Source: Parvularcula sp964556115
GTDB lineage: Bacteria; Pseudomonadota; Alphaproteobacteria; Caulobacterales; Parvularculaceae
Assembly (NCBI GenBank): GCA_964556115.1
Contig: CAZKVC010000006.1
Span: 133,114 to 197,113 of the forward strand
Reading direction: 5' to 3'
DNA length: 64,000 nt
Shown: positions 1 to 7,290 of the stretch, piece after piece
Layout: the number at the start of each line of letters is the position of its first letter
Position numbering within the stretch: the first letter of the stretch is position 1
Translations under genes and position numbers: made by a program
The notes under the pieces: generated by a model
What the model saw: the letters and a program-made list of their open reading frames with translations, nothing else
Told to the model about the DNA's origin: nothing
Databases searched by the model: none

Positions 1-282
1 GCCGCCGATGATCAGGACGCGGTGTGCCTCGCCGTGCGCGTAAAGCGGCACATGGGTCAGCATCTCGTGATAGACGAATTCGTCCGAGGAGGTCATCTGG
101 ATGATGCCGTTGAGGGCGAACATCCGTCCGTATTTCGCGTTCTCGAAGACCACGAGATGCTGGTGGTCGATCTCGCCTTCGAACAGGACCTCATCGACGC
201 GGGCGGAGTGGCCGATGCCCTCTTCCATGGCCTCCTTGAACCAGAGCTCGCCTTCGATCTCGTGGATGAACTTCCCAGTCAT
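1..282 (-). CDS. speE: Spermidine synthase (5' part only; continues beyond window start)
   Basis: Aminopropyltransferase that joins decarboxylated S-adenosylmethionine to putrescine, giving spermidine in the cytosol. Only the first 94 codons lie in the window. They read MTGKFIHEIEGELWFKEA at the start and run through the N-terminal beta domain typical of SpeE (HQHLVVFENAKYGRM, LNGIIQMTSSDEFVYHEML) to VLIIGG, the beginning of the nucleotide-binding motif. The ATG at 282 overlaps the speD stop codon (ATGA), so translation is probably coupled. With the two upstream genes this makes a complete ornithine-to-spermidine route. Recognition is firm despite truncation by the window edge. Confidence 0.9.
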   Translation of the reverse strand, partial: MTGKFIHEIEGELWFKEAMEEGIGHSARVDEVLFEGEIDHQHLVVFENAKYGRMFALNGIIQMTSSDEFVYHEMLTHVPLYAHGEAHRVLIIGG

Positions 283-716
283 CCGACCACGCCCTCGCCG
301 CGGTAGAAAGTCTGGACGTTCGCTTCGTCCGCGGAGAAAGCCTGCTTCAGGATTTCCACGGCAAGCTCGGGCTTGGCATCACCGCACATGAAGACATCGA
401 ACGCCGCGTAGTCGCGCTCGGGCCAAGTGTGTACGGAGATATGGCTCTCGGCCAGCACCGCGACGCCGGAAAGGCCGCCCGAGGGCAGGAAGGTGTGGAC
501 GTGGATGTGCAGCAGCGTCGCGCCGCACTCCTCCACCACGCGGCGGAAAGTCCGCTCCATCAGCGCCTTGTCGGTGAGGTTCTTCGCACCCAGAAGATCG
601 ATGATCAGGTGCGTGCCCGCATAGACCTTGCCGTCGCGGACGATGAAGTGATCGAGTTCGTCGCTGGTGACGACGTCGTTGGCGGCTTGCAAAGCGAGTG
701 CTTGTGTGTGGCTCAT
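279..716 (-). CDS. speD: S-adenosylmethionine decarboxylase proenzyme (bacterial class)
   Basis: Makes decarboxylated S-adenosylmethionine, the aminopropyl donor for SpeE. At 145 aa it is a somewhat long member of the small single-chain bacterial class that self-cleaves. The cleavage and processing motif ESHISVHTWPE is at residues 90-100, so the chain should split between Glu90 and Ser91, with Ser91 becoming the pyruvoyl cofactor. Cys111 (FMCGD) fits the conserved proton-donor cysteine. Its start overlaps the end of the decarboxylase gene by 4 nt and its stop overlaps the speE start by 4 nt. That arrangement indicates one polycistronic, translationally coupled unit. Confidence 0.95.
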   Translation of the reverse strand: MSHTQALALQAANDVVTSDELDHFIVRDGKVYAGTHLIIDLLGAKNLTDKALMERTFRRVVEECGATLLHIHVHTFLPSGGLSGVAVLAESHISVHTWPERDYAAFDVFMCGDAKPELAVEILKQAFSADEANVQTFYRGEGVVG

Positions 717-1885
717 CGGTGAATCTCCTCGGCGGTCTCTGCCCTGTCGCCGGCATAGAGTGATGGAAAAGGTTGGTCGGTCAGGTCGGCTTCAAGGTAC
801 CGTCCGTACCCGTTGAAGCCTGTGCTCATACTTCGTCCGTATGCCCCCATATTGCCGAACTCGATATAGTCCCCCGGCTCGGTGTCTTCGGACAGGAAGA
901 AAGGACCGCGCATCTGATCGGCGTCGTCGCAGGTGGGTCCGTAAAGGCTGAACGCACGGTCCTGGCCGTCGCGGCTGATGTTCTGGGCAGGGAAGCGCCA
1001 GCCCAGATGGGCCGCGTCGTAGAGCGCGCCGTAGGCGCCGTCATTGATGAAGAGGGCATCGTCCTTGCGCGCCTCGACACGCACGATGAGGCTCTCCGCA
1101 TCCGCAGCGAGGCCGCGGCCGGGCTCGCACCACAGCCTGGCAGCGCGGGCGGACGGGAACTGCTCGAAGCGTTCCGCGATCGTGGAGAAGTAGTCGTCCA
1201 TGAACGGCGGCTCCATCCCGGGATAGATCGCCGGGAAACCGCCGCCGACGTCGACGATGTCGACGATCACCCCGGCCCGGCGCACGGCGCGCGCAGCCCT
1301 GTCCATGGCCGCTGCATAGGCGGCGGGGCTCATGGCCTGGCTGCCCACATGGAAGCAGACACCAAGGCGCTCGGCCTTGCCGCGCACAGCCTGCAGAACT
1401 GTCGCGTCCGTGGTCTCGTCGGCGCCGAACTTGGAGCTGAGGCTGATCTTGGCGAGGTCCGAGCCGACCTGCAGGCGCGCGCACAGGGTCAGGTCCCTGG
1501 CGTTGTCTGTCGCCCGCAAAATCTTGGCGAGCTCCGCCTCGCTGTCGAGCGAGAAGATGCGCACCCCATGGTCGCGGTAGGCCTCGGCGATCGCCGCATC
1601 GGACTTGACCGGATGCATGAAGCCGATCGTCGCCCCCGGCGCATGCTCGCGCACGAGGCGGATCTCGGTCAGGGATGCCGCGTCGTAATGGTCGATCCCC
1701 GCGCCGCTCAAAGTGGCGATCAGCCACGGCGCCGGGTTCGCCTTGACGGCGTAGAGGACATCACCTGGAAAACGCTCGAGAAAATACTGCGCTGCGCGCT
1801 CGGCCAAGGCCGGGCGCCGGCAGATCACCGGAACGTCGGGTGCAAGCTTGAGCGCTAGCTGCCGCGCGTTATCGTATTGGACCAC
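713..1885 (-). CDS. Ornithine decarboxylase (alanine-racemase-fold PLP decarboxylase)
   Basis: A PLP enzyme of the eukaryote-like ODC/DAP-decarboxylase fold, 390 aa, expected to make putrescine from ornithine, possibly also cadaverine from lysine. Visible motifs are YAVKAN (PLP Lys48), HVGSQ (179-183), VGGGFP (213-218), CEPGR (253-257) and GPTCDDAD (316-323), where Cys319 is the catalytic cysteine contributed across the dimer. The usual CDS of ornithine-specific enzymes reads CDD here, so lysine use is not excluded. The start is a GTG preceded by GGGGG about 9 nt upstream. It is the first gene of the ODC-speD-speE operon and lies behind a structured leader at 1886-2030. Confidence 0.9.
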   Translation of the reverse strand: MVQYDNARQLALKLAPDVPVICRRPALAERAAQYFLERFPGDVLYAVKANPAPWLIATLSGAGIDHYDAASLTEIRLVREHAPGATIGFMHPVKSDAAIAEAYRDHGVRIFSLDSEAELAKILRATDNARDLTLCARLQVGSDLAKISLSSKFGADETTDATVLQAVRGKAERLGVCFHVGSQAMSPAAYAAAMDRAARAVRRAGVIVDIVDVGGGFPAIYPGMEPPFMDDYFSTIAERFEQFPSARAARLWCEPGRGLAADAESLIVRVEARKDDALFINDGAYGALYDAAHLGWRFPAQNISRDGQDRAFSLYGPTCDDADQMRGPFFLSEDTEPGDYIEFGNMGAYGRSMSTGFNGYGRYLEADLTDQPFPSLYAGDRAETAEEIHR

Positions 1886-2030
1886 CGCATGGGACCCCCG
1901 TGCATAAGGCGACTACGAAGCTCCCTGCCCCCTGACCGCCGTTAGACATGAGTGCCGGACCCCGTGCAGTGGGCCTTTACGCAAGGCTTGATGGGGATTC
2001 GGCAGGAGCGGGCGCCTAACGGCGACCGTC
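1886..2030 (-). promoter_or_regulatory. Candidate speF-type leader RNA of the polyamine operon
   Basis: The leader upstream of the ODC gene carries a perfect 9-bp long-range pairing, 5' CGCCGTTAG (2024-2016) with CTAACGGCG (1945-1937), enclosing about 70 nt. The flanks GACGGT and GGTCAG extend the symmetry. Alphaproteobacterial ornithine decarboxylase genes are known to carry the speF RNA motif at this place. I match it by position and by the paired GCCGTTAG elements from memory, not by a covariance search. A 4-8 nt run of Gs next to the GTG start suggests start-site occlusion could be part of the control. Confidence 0.55.
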
Positions 2031-2128
2031 TGGTTTGTAAAGTTGTTATTTCGGGGGGTGCCTTCAACCAAAGGTCGGGTTAACCCTGTTTCACCATCAG
2101 GTCGTCAGGCGGATAAAGGGAACGGACC

Positions 2129-3838
2129 ATGGCAGTTACAAGACGCACGGCGCTCTGCGGCGGGCTTCTGGGCGGTGTCGGCGCGTGCGCGACGAAGCCC
2201 CAAATGGGCAGCTTCGTCAGCGCCCAGGACGCCGGCGACCTGACTTTCTCCTGCGGCGTGGCGAGCGGCGATCCGGGGCGCGAGGATGTCGTCCTCTGGA
2301 CCCGCATCGGCGGCGCCGAAGGGCGTCTTCCGGTGGTTGCGGAAGTCGCCGAGGACGACAGCTTCTCCCGCATCGTCTTTTCCGAGAACCTCGAAACCGG
2401 GCCGGAGCGGGACTATACCGTCAAGACGCTCGCCAGCGGCCTCGAGCCCGGTCGCCGCTACGCCTACCGCTTCCGCGTCTTCGACCGGACGAGCCCTACC
2501 GGCTTCACCAGGACCCTGCCGGAGCGGACCGACAGCGCCCGCTTCGCCGTGGTGAGCTGCTCGAACTATCCCTTCGGCTATTTCAACGCCTATGACCACA
2601 TCGCCCGGCAGGAAGGCATCGACGCGGTCCTGCACCTTGGCGACTACATCTACGAATACGGGCCCGAAGGTTACGGCGGCGAGGTCGGCGCGGCGCTTGG
2701 CCGGGCCCATGACCCGGCGCGCGAGATCATCAGCCTCGGCGATTACCGGCGGCGGCACCGGCAGTACAAGATGGACCCGGCAAGCCAGCGGATGCACATG
2801 GCCCATCCGCTGATCGCGATCTGGGACGATCACGAGACCACCAATGACAGCTTCAAGACGGGCGCGGAGAATCACCAGCCCGCCGACGAAGGCGACTGGG
2901 AAAGCCGCAAGCGCGCGGCGCTTCAGGCCTATTACGAATACATGCCGATCCGCGAGCCGCAACGGGGCCGCACCCGGGAGGCGATCTACCGCAGCTTCCA
3001 GTGGGGCGAGTTCCTGACCCTCGCTTCCCTCGAGAGCCGTCTGACGGCCCGCACCAAGCCGATCAATTATGACGAGGTGGTCCCCACCCTCACCTCTCCC
3101 GAAGCCGTCGAAACGTTTCGGCGCGAAGTCCTTGGCCAGGAGGAGCGCGAGCTTCTCGGCGCGGGGCAGCGCCAGTTCCTCGGCGAGACCCTCGGCCGCT
3201 CCGTCCGGAACGACGTTCCCTGGCGGGTCGTGGCCAACCAGGTCCTCTTCGCCCGGGTGACCGCCCCCGATCTGGGCGCCTATGTGACCGAGGAAGACAT
3301 CCAGAAGATCGAGAAGCAGTGGCCGTCCGTGCGCTCCTTCCTCGCCTTCTCCGCCCTCGGCCTGCCGCTCAACACCGATAGCTGGGACGGCTATCCGGCC
3401 GCGCGGGAGCGCTTCTACCAGACCGCCGAAGATGCCGGCGCGCGGGACCTTCTGGTCCTGACCGGCGATACCCACCAGTTCTGGGCGAACGATCTGAAGC
3501 GGGACGACGGCAGAGACATGGGCGTCGAGCTGGGCACGAGCGGCGTCACCTCCCCCGGGCCGTCCGCCTATCTCGGCGAGCGGGCCTTCGATTTCACGCT
3601 GCTCCTGCGCAAGCAGAACCCCGAGATCCGCTACACCGACCCAGCCAGCAACGGATACATCCTCCTTGAATTCAAGGAAGACGAAGCGGAGGCCACCTTC
3701 ATCGCCGTCGACCGCATCGACCGGCCTGATTACAAGGCGATCGCCAGCGCCGCCTTCGACATCGAAAAGCGCAATGGCAGCCTGGCGCTGACCAATCCGC
3801 GCGGGCTCGGTTTCAAGGAGCGGGTGCTCTACCGCTAG
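2129..3838 (+). CDS. phoD: PhoD-like alkaline phosphatase, predicted Tat-exported lipoprotein
   Basis: Secreted phosphomono/diesterase of the PhoD family, which uses Fe and Ca in characterised members, 569 aa. The N-terminus has a twin arginine (TRR, residues 4-6) followed by a hydrophobic stretch ending in the lipobox VGAC, with Cys20 as lipid site. It therefore looks both Tat-exported and lipidated. Metal-site motifs are SCSNY (143-147), LGDYIYEYG (170-178), WDDHETTND (232-240) and TGDTHQFW (445-452), in the order expected for PhoD. An AAAGGGA ribosome site sits about 8 nt before the ATG. It is divergent from the polyamine operon. No Pho box was recognised upstream. Confidence 0.9.
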   Translation: MAVTRRTALCGGLLGGVGACATKPQMGSFVSAQDAGDLTFSCGVASGDPGREDVVLWTRIGGAEGRLPVVAEVAEDDSFSRIVFSENLETGPERDYTVKTLASGLEPGRRYAYRFRVFDRTSPTGFTRTLPERTDSARFAVVSCSNYPFGYFNAYDHIARQEGIDAVLHLGDYIYEYGPEGYGGEVGAALGRAHDPAREIISLGDYRRRHRQYKMDPASQRMHMAHPLIAIWDDHETTNDSFKTGAENHQPADEGDWESRKRAALQAYYEYMPIREPQRGRTREAIYRSFQWGEFLTLASLESRLTARTKPINYDEVVPTLTSPEAVETFRREVLGQEERELLGAGQRQFLGETLGRSVRNDVPWRVVANQVLFARVTAPDLGAYVTEEDIQKIEKQWPSVRSFLAFSALGLPLNTDSWDGYPAARERFYQTAEDAGARDLLVLTGDTHQFWANDLKRDDGRDMGVELGTSGVTSPGPSAYLGERAFDFTLLLRKQNPEIRYTDPASNGYILLEFKEDEAEATFIAVDRIDRPDYKAIASAAFDIEKRNGSLALTNPRGLGFKERVLYR

Positions 3839-3849
3839 GCGGCAAGGGA

Positions 3850-3878
3850 ACCGAAGGCCGCGCTTAGCGGTCTTCGGT
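3850..3878. terminator. Hairpin between convergent phoD and popZ (no T-run)
   Basis: ACCGAAGGCCGC pairs with GCGGTCTTCGGT across a 5-nt loop that contains the popZ stop codon. One mismatch lies in the stem. It lies just after phoD, but neither strand has a clear T-run, so it may act as a 3'-end stabiliser or a weak bidirectional terminator. Confidence 0.4.
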
Positions 3879-4622
3879 GAGGCGCCGGATCTCGGCGTCG
3901 ACCTTGCGTTCGACGATGGCGGGGAGATGCTCGTCGAGCCACGCCTTCATCATCGGCCGCAGCATGTCTTCCACCAGGGTCTCGACCGTGCGGGACTGGT
4001 TGGCGCTGGCGATCTGCATCGAGCTTTTCAGCGCGGCGAAAGCCTTCGAGATGTCCGCCGCGCGGTCCGAGGTCAGCAGGTTCCGGTCGTCGGACGCATC
4101 ATCCTGCGCAGCGGGCTTTTCGGCGGAAGCTTCGGGCTTTGGTGCCGTCTCCGAAGGCTCTTCGGCCTTGGCAGGCTGCGGCGCCTCCTGCGGTCTTGCG
4201 GCCTGGGCTTCGGCCTTCGCCTTGGCGAGGGTCTTCAGCGAAGCGGGATCGAAAGCCTCTTCGGCATTGGCGGGTTCGGGCTTGGCCTGGGCCGGTTCGG
4301 CCTGCGCCTGAACCGGCGCGGCAGCGGGTTTCGGCTGCGGCTGCGGCGCAGTGACCTGCGCCTCGCGAAGCTGCTCAGACTGGGGCTCTTCGGCCTTGGC
4401 GGGTGCGGATTCGGCTTGCTGGCGCTGTTCGGGCGCGGGCTGGACCGCAGCTTCACTTGAAGCGCGTTGCCGCTCGGCCGCCTTCTCCTGCTCCGCCTTC
4501 AGATCGACCGTGTTGGTCTGATCCGGATTGGCCGGCCGAGAAGGACGCTCTTCTTCGTCGATGATCCTGCGGATCGATGCGAGAATTTCATCCATGCTGA
4601 GTTCGCTCTGCGCCGCCGCCAT
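3864..4622 (-). CDS. popZ: PopZ-like polar organising protein (DUF2497)
   Basis: Alphaproteobacterial scaffold that self-assembles at cell poles and tethers chromosome-partition and cell-cycle proteins in Caulobacter. The 252-aa protein has the three PopZ parts: a short N-terminal helix with the signature SMDEILASIRRIIDEE (residues 9-24), a long Pro/Ala/Glu-rich disordered linker to about 175, and a C-terminal helical oligomerisation region ending in LRPMMKAWLDEHLPAIVERKV. I chose the ATG at 4622, which has GAGG about 8 nt upstream, over a TTG 18 nt earlier. Function is inferred from architecture. The linker is low-complexity and poorly alignable. Confidence 0.85.
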   Translation of the reverse strand: MAAAQSELSMDEILASIRRIIDEEERPSRPANPDQTNTVDLKAEQEKAAERQRASSEAAVQPAPEQRQQAESAPAKAEEPQSEQLREAQVTAPQPQPKPAAAPVQAQAEPAQAKPEPANAEEAFDPASLKTLAKAKAEAQAARPQEAPQPAKAEEPSETAPKPEASAEKPAAQDDASDDRNLLTSDRAADISKAFAALKSSMQIASANQSRTVETLVEDMLRPMMKAWLDEHLPAIVERKVDAEIRRLTEDR

Positions 4623-4733
4623 GCCGTGTACCTCGCACAAGAATTAAGGTTGATACCTTCGTAGCGTTCGGAATCGGGGGCAAGAGGCTGCACACGGTAA
4701 AGTGGTAAACGGGCCGTTGTTTTTTCCGGATCG

Positions 4734-5390
4734 TCAAAAAACGAAGCTTGGCTTGGCGGCGAAGCTGGGAATGATGCCCGCCGGATAGGCTTCGAAGAGG
4801 CGGCGTTCGCCGATCGCATCGCCCGAGCGGGTGAAGATGGTGGCGATTCCCACCCGGTCCTTCACCACGATGGTCACGAGGCGCCCGACATCTTGCTTGA
4901 GTTGGTGCAGCACGGCGTCCGGACGAGCGCTGACGCCCCCCGCGATGACGATGACGTCGTACGGGCCCTGTTTCGGGCAACCTTCGGCAAGCGGGTTCTG
5001 CAGGAAGGCGGCGTTGTCGAGGCCCATCTCGCCGACACGCTCGGACGCCTTGGCGACGATCTTCTCGTCTTCCTCCACCGCGACGACCACACTGGCCAGC
5101 CGCGCGAGAACCGCCGCGGAATAGCCGTAGCCGCAGCCGATATCGAGAACGAGGTCGCCCGGCTGGACATTCGCCGCGTCGATCAGCTTGGAGAAATCAC
5201 GCGCCTTGAGAAGCCAGCGTCCGTCGAAGAGCGGAACGTCCTGCTCGACATAGGCGAGATGCTTCTTGTCCGTGGGAACGAAACGCTCCCTCGGAAGCTC
5301 CGCCATGGCGGTCTGCAAAGCCATATCCGTGACGTCGTTCGGGCGCACCTGGCTGTCGACCATGTGCTTGCGGGCCTTGGCAGTATCCAC
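4734..5390 (-). CDS. PCMT-like SAM-dependent methyltransferase
   Basis: Cytosolic protein of the protein-L-isoaspartate O-methyltransferase superfamily, 218 aa. It opens with the family-typical ARKHMVDSQVRPNDV region, then FDGRWLLKARDFSKLID, and the SAM-binding loop VLDIGCGYGYS (81-91). The acidic motif AVEEDE follows. It lacks the DGQTISQP substrate motif of true isoaspartate methyltransferases, so repair activity should not be assumed. The start is a GTG at 5390 with a strong AAGGAGG 9 nt upstream. A longer in-frame ATG at 5468 has no such site. Related genes often precede tolC-type genes in alphaproteobacteria. Here an efflux outer-membrane factor is also next, but on the other strand. Confidence 0.8.
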   Translation of the reverse strand: MDTAKARKHMVDSQVRPNDVTDMALQTAMAELPRERFVPTDKKHLAYVEQDVPLFDGRWLLKARDFSKLIDAANVQPGDLVLDIGCGYGYSAAVLARLASVVVAVEEDEKIVAKASERVGEMGLDNAAFLQNPLAEGCPKQGPYDVIVIAGGVSARPDAVLHQLKQDVGRLVTIVVKDRVGIATIFTRSGDAIGERRLFEAYPAGIIPSFAAKPSFVF

Positions 5391-5452
5391 GCGGAAGATC
5401 CTCCTTACACTCGTCCTGGAAGGCCCCTTTGGGCCAAACCGCTTCGCGCCTC

Positions 5453-5510
5453 TAGACCCTGCGGCCAAGAAAGAGAAGCGGGCGCTTGTGATCCCCTGAC
5501 GCAGGGTCTA
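5453..5510. repeat. 11-bp perfect inverted repeat upstream of the methyltransferase and tRNA-Cys
   Basis: TAGACCCTGCG at 5453-5463 is repeated inverted as CGCAGGGTCTA at 5500-5510, separated by 36 nt. It lies between the leftward methyltransferase gene and the rightward tRNA-Cys, so it could fold in the methyltransferase leader or be an operator. I see no match to a known motif. Confidence 0.5.
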
Positions 5511-5545
5511 TGGCGTCGCTTCGGCTGGCACTGACCGGCCCGGAT

Positions 5546-5619
5546 GGCACCATGGCGGAGTGGTGACGCAGCGGATTGCAAATCCGTGTACCCCGGTTCG
5601 ATTCCGGGTGGTGCCTCCA
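5546..5619 (+). tRNA. tRNA-Cys (GCA)
   Basis: Full cloverleaf of 74 nt. The acceptor GGCACCA (5546-5552) pairs with TGGTGCC (5609-5615), followed by discriminator T and an encoded CCA. Anticodon loop TTGCAAA gives GCA. The T-arm is CCCGG-TTCGATT-CCGGG. Confidence 0.97.
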
Positions 5620-5784
5620 CTTTCTTCTTCCAGCACGAGCGTGAAAAGTTCCCTCATTCCAGTGGCGCTTACGAAAAATGCGCCTATTCGTGCGAAAAAT
5701 TCACGAATGACCCTTGAATCGGGTTCCACATTTTCAATGTTTATCGATAAAGAGGACCCGCGAGGGCATGACGGAGCAGTGAGC

Positions 5785-7290
5785 ATGGCGCGGAGTATCA
5801 AAGGAGCGGGACTGGTCGCCGTCATGGCGCTGGCAGCCTGCGCCACGCCGGGCCCGAAGGAGGCGCTCGACCCGATCGAGAGCGATCTCGATGCCTGGGC
5901 CGCGATCACTGCCGAGCAGAACAGCCGTCCCGTCACGGCCAACTGGCTGGCCGACCTCAAGGATCCCGTGGTCGCCGGTGTCGTCCGCGATGCCCTGACC
6001 TCGAACTTCGACCTGGCTGCCACCGCCGCAAGGGTCGAGGCTGAGCGCAACCGTGCCCGCGCCGTGCGCGCGGGGCTCTTTCCCCAGATCGGCGCCAGCC
6101 TCAACGCCAGCCGCTCGGGCGGTCCCATCATTTTCAACGGCCAGCAATTCGCTGATCAGTTCCAGACCAACTTCGACCTCGGCCTCTCCCTCGACTGGGA
6201 AGCCGATGTCTGGGGCCGGCTGACCGACCGCACCCGCGCCGCCTATCTCGACGCGGCCGCCCGCGAGGCCGATTTCGCCGCGGCGCGCCTGTCGCTGGCC
6301 GGGCAAGCGGCCCGGGGCTACTATGACCTCGCCGCCGCCAAGCTGCAGCGCCAGCTCGCCGAGCGTGATGTCGAGACAGGCGAAGCCAATCTGCGCATCA
6401 TCGAGCGGCGTTTCGAACGCGGCATCTCGACGAGCCTCGATCTCAGGCTTGCCCGGTCGAGCCTCGGTAGCTCGCGCGCTGCGCTGCAGACCAGGCGCCA
6501 ACAGGAACTCGAGGCCAGCCGCCAGCTCGAAGTGCTGCTCGGCCAGTATCCCGCCGCGGCTCTTCAGGCAGCGCGGGTCCTGCCCGATCCCGACAAGCTC
6601 GCCCAGGAAGGCGCTCTCGCTCTCGGGACGCCTGAAGAGCTCCTTGCCCGCCGCCCCGACATGCTGGCCGCGGAGCGCCGCCTGAAAGCGGCCGGCCTGA
6701 GGGTCAGCGAGGCCCGCAAGGCGTTCCTGCCGACCCTGTCCCTCAGGGCCTCGATCACCGAAAACGCGCTGCCTGGTCAGGGCACCCGGGTGGCGGAAAT
6801 CAGCGATCTGTTCGATTTCGACACCCTCGCCAAGCGTCTCGTCGGCAACCTCAGCCAACCGATCTTCCAGGGCGGCCGCCTGATCGCGAATGAGCGCGCC
6901 GCCGCCGCCGAGGCCCGCGCCGTTCTTTATGATTACGCGAACACGGCCCTCACTGCATGGCGGGAGGTCGAGAACGCCATCGCCGCCGAGCGCCTTCTGA
7001 CCACCCGGCAGGAAGCGCTCGAACTCGCCTTCGAGGAAGCCGCCGCAGCCGAGGAGCTGACCGAGCGGCGTTACCTCGCAGGTACTGCCAATATCTTTGA
7101 TTTGATCAACGCCCAGCAGCGGCGCATTCAGGCGGAGAGCCAGCTCATCGACGCCCAGCGCAGCCGCCTCGCCAACCGCATCGGCCTGTATCTCGCCCTG
7201 GGGGCTCCCTACCTGATCGACGAAGGCGCCCAGCGCGTCGCCGCCGAAACCGGCGGTCCTGCCGCCCCGCGTCAAGGAGACGTGCTATGA
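5785..7290 (+). CDS. Outer-membrane efflux lipoprotein, NodT/OprM type
   Basis: TolC-like channel of a tripartite RND pump, 501 aa. The signal peptide ends in the lipobox LAAC with Cys19 as the lipid-modified residue. Two repeats of the outer-membrane efflux fold follow, with characteristic segments SLDWEADVWGRL, ISTSLDLRLA, RRPDMLAAERRLKAA, QPIFQGGRL and ERRYLAGTANIFDLINAQ. I chose the ATG at 5785, with GGAG 8 nt upstream. An open frame reaching back to 5560 would overlap tRNA-Cys and is not credible. The stop overlaps the adaptor gene by 4 nt. First gene of the three-gene efflux operon. No regulator gene is adjacent. Confidence 0.93.
   Translation: MARSIKGAGLVAVMALAACATPGPKEALDPIESDLDAWAAITAEQNSRPVTANWLADLKDPVVAGVVRDALTSNFDLAATAARVEAERNRARAVRAGLFPQIGASLNASRSGGPIIFNGQQFADQFQTNFDLGLSLDWEADVWGRLTDRTRAAYLDAAAREADFAAARLSLAGQAARGYYDLAAAKLQRQLAERDVETGEANLRIIERRFERGISTSLDLRLARSSLGSSRAALQTRRQQELEASRQLEVLLGQYPAAALQAARVLPDPDKLAQEGALALGTPEELLARRPDMLAAERRLKAAGLRVSEARKAFLPTLSLRASITENALPGQGTRVAEISDLFDFDTLAKRLVGNLSQPIFQGGRLIANERAAAAEARAVLYDYANTALTAWREVENAIAAERLLTTRQEALELAFEEAAAAEELTERRYLAGTANIFDLINAQQRRIQAESQLIDAQRSRLANRIGLYLALGAPYLIDEGAQRVAAETGGPAAPRQGDVL

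Noticed and set aside
4734..5390. Functional protein-repair isoaspartate methyltransferase
   Set aside because: The substrate motif of true PCMT is absent, so only the methyltransferase fold is claimed.
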